Shown here piece after piece: positions 6,518 to 6,664 of a DNA stretch of 6,664 bases. The notes beneath the pieces were generated by a model. The model made no database searches. It saw nothing but the letters and a program-made list of their open reading frames with translations, and was not told where the DNA came from. A program made the translations under genes and the position numbers. The stretch is from assembly GCA_964410665.1 (NCBI GenBank), contig CAYPIE010000175.1, positions 1 through 6,664 on the forward strand. Reading direction: 5' to 3'. The DNA is from CAYPIE01 sp964410665 (GTDB lineage Bacteria; Planctomycetota; Planctomycetia; Gemmatales; Gemmataceae). The first letter of the stretch is position 1, and every line of letters begins with the position of its first letter.

Positions 6518-6661
6518 GGGTGGCACACTGCAGGCAGATTCCGGGTGACCCAACGCAGCCACGGCGGGTGGGAACCCAATGGTGTTCGGCACGATGATTG
6601 CTGGTGGAGATTCTCCGCGCTTTTCAGCGGCCACGGAGGAGTGCTGGCTGGGTGGCACGCT
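6518..6661. repeat. Direct repeat GGGTGGCACRCT and neighbouring imperfect palindrome
   Basis: GGGTGGCACACT (6518-6529) recurs as GGGTGGCACGCT (6650-6661), 11 of 12 identical. Between them, TTCTCCG (6611-6617) and CGGAGGA (6634-6640) form an imperfect palindrome around CGCGCTTTTCAGCGG. The texture is that of dispersed non-coding repeats rather than a gene, but copy number cannot be judged from one window. Confidence 0.35.
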
Positions 6662-6664
6662 CGG

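Larger units (their letters stand above)
6278..6664. other. Gene-free 3' flank with hairpin, T tracts and short repeats
   Basis: No ORF here looks like a real gene. A minus-strand frame at 6455-6658 (67 codons) overlaps repeat-like DNA and has no recognisable motif. Besides the hairpin at 6292-6322, the stretch contains two T6 runs (6381-6386 and 6391-6396), a promoter-like sequence at 6406-6434 and repeat-like sequence from about 6466 to the edge. An ATG at 6579 is open to the window edge for 28 codons but has no clear ribosome site, so it is not called. Confidence 0.6.

Noticed and set aside
6455..6658. Minus-strand frame of 67 codons
   Set aside because: It reads through repeat-like DNA, has no motif and no convincing ribosome site.
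6579..6664. Plus-strand frame open to the right edge
   Set aside because: Only 28 codons are visible, with a stop 33 bases upstream and no clear ribosome site; too little to call a gene.
1..6664. CRISPR array, tRNA, rRNA, transposase or defence genes
   Set aside because: No regularly spaced repeats, tRNA cloverleaf, rRNA sequence or relevant protein motifs were seen on either strand.

Overview
The window looks like chromosomal DNA from a planctomycete, with moderately high GC. Three things suggest this. A secreted protein at the left edge has a Cys/Gly-rich head and VPYTYTV-type repeats, as in planctomycete 'YTV' proteins. An IolE-like sugar phosphate isomerase resembles families that are expanded in that phylum. 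A very large secreted protein fuses a YCF48-like propeller, a PIG-L-like domain, helical repeats and a CBM9-like domain. The phylum call is inference; order and genus cannot be fixed from the sequence.

Layout. Bases 1-419 (minus) hold the N-terminal part of the YTV-type protein, whose 3' end lies outside the window. Bases 420-764 are a divergent intergenic region with an AT-rich stretch. Bases 765-1934 (plus) encode a TIM-barrel sugar phosphate isomerase/epimerase. It is followed by a strong intrinsic terminator (2052-2086). A good sigma70-type promoter lies directly downstream (2095-2123), with an inverted repeat around its -10 box. It serves a family 2 glycosyltransferase of the DPM1-like type (2171-3028). 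A 144-base gap with a long imperfect hairpin separates this from the 1034-residue secreted multidomain protein (3173-6277). The last 387 bases hold no convincing gene. They contain a perfect 13-bp hairpin and short repeats that look like dispersed intergenic DNA.

The four genes do not form an obvious operon. One is divergent, and the three plus-strand genes are separated by a terminator plus promoter or by structured spacers. Two products are predicted to be exported (the YTV protein and the large protein) and two are cytoplasmic (isomerase, glycosyltransferase). A loose envelope or carbohydrate theme is possible, but the sequence shows no shared pathway.

The most notable item is the large fusion protein. 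Its central domain aligns by eye with PIG-L/LmbE deacetylases but lacks most metal-binding and catalytic residues, so it is probably a pseudoenzyme between a seven-bladed propeller and a CBM9-like domain. I found no defence system, CRISPR array, tRNA, rRNA or intact mobile element.
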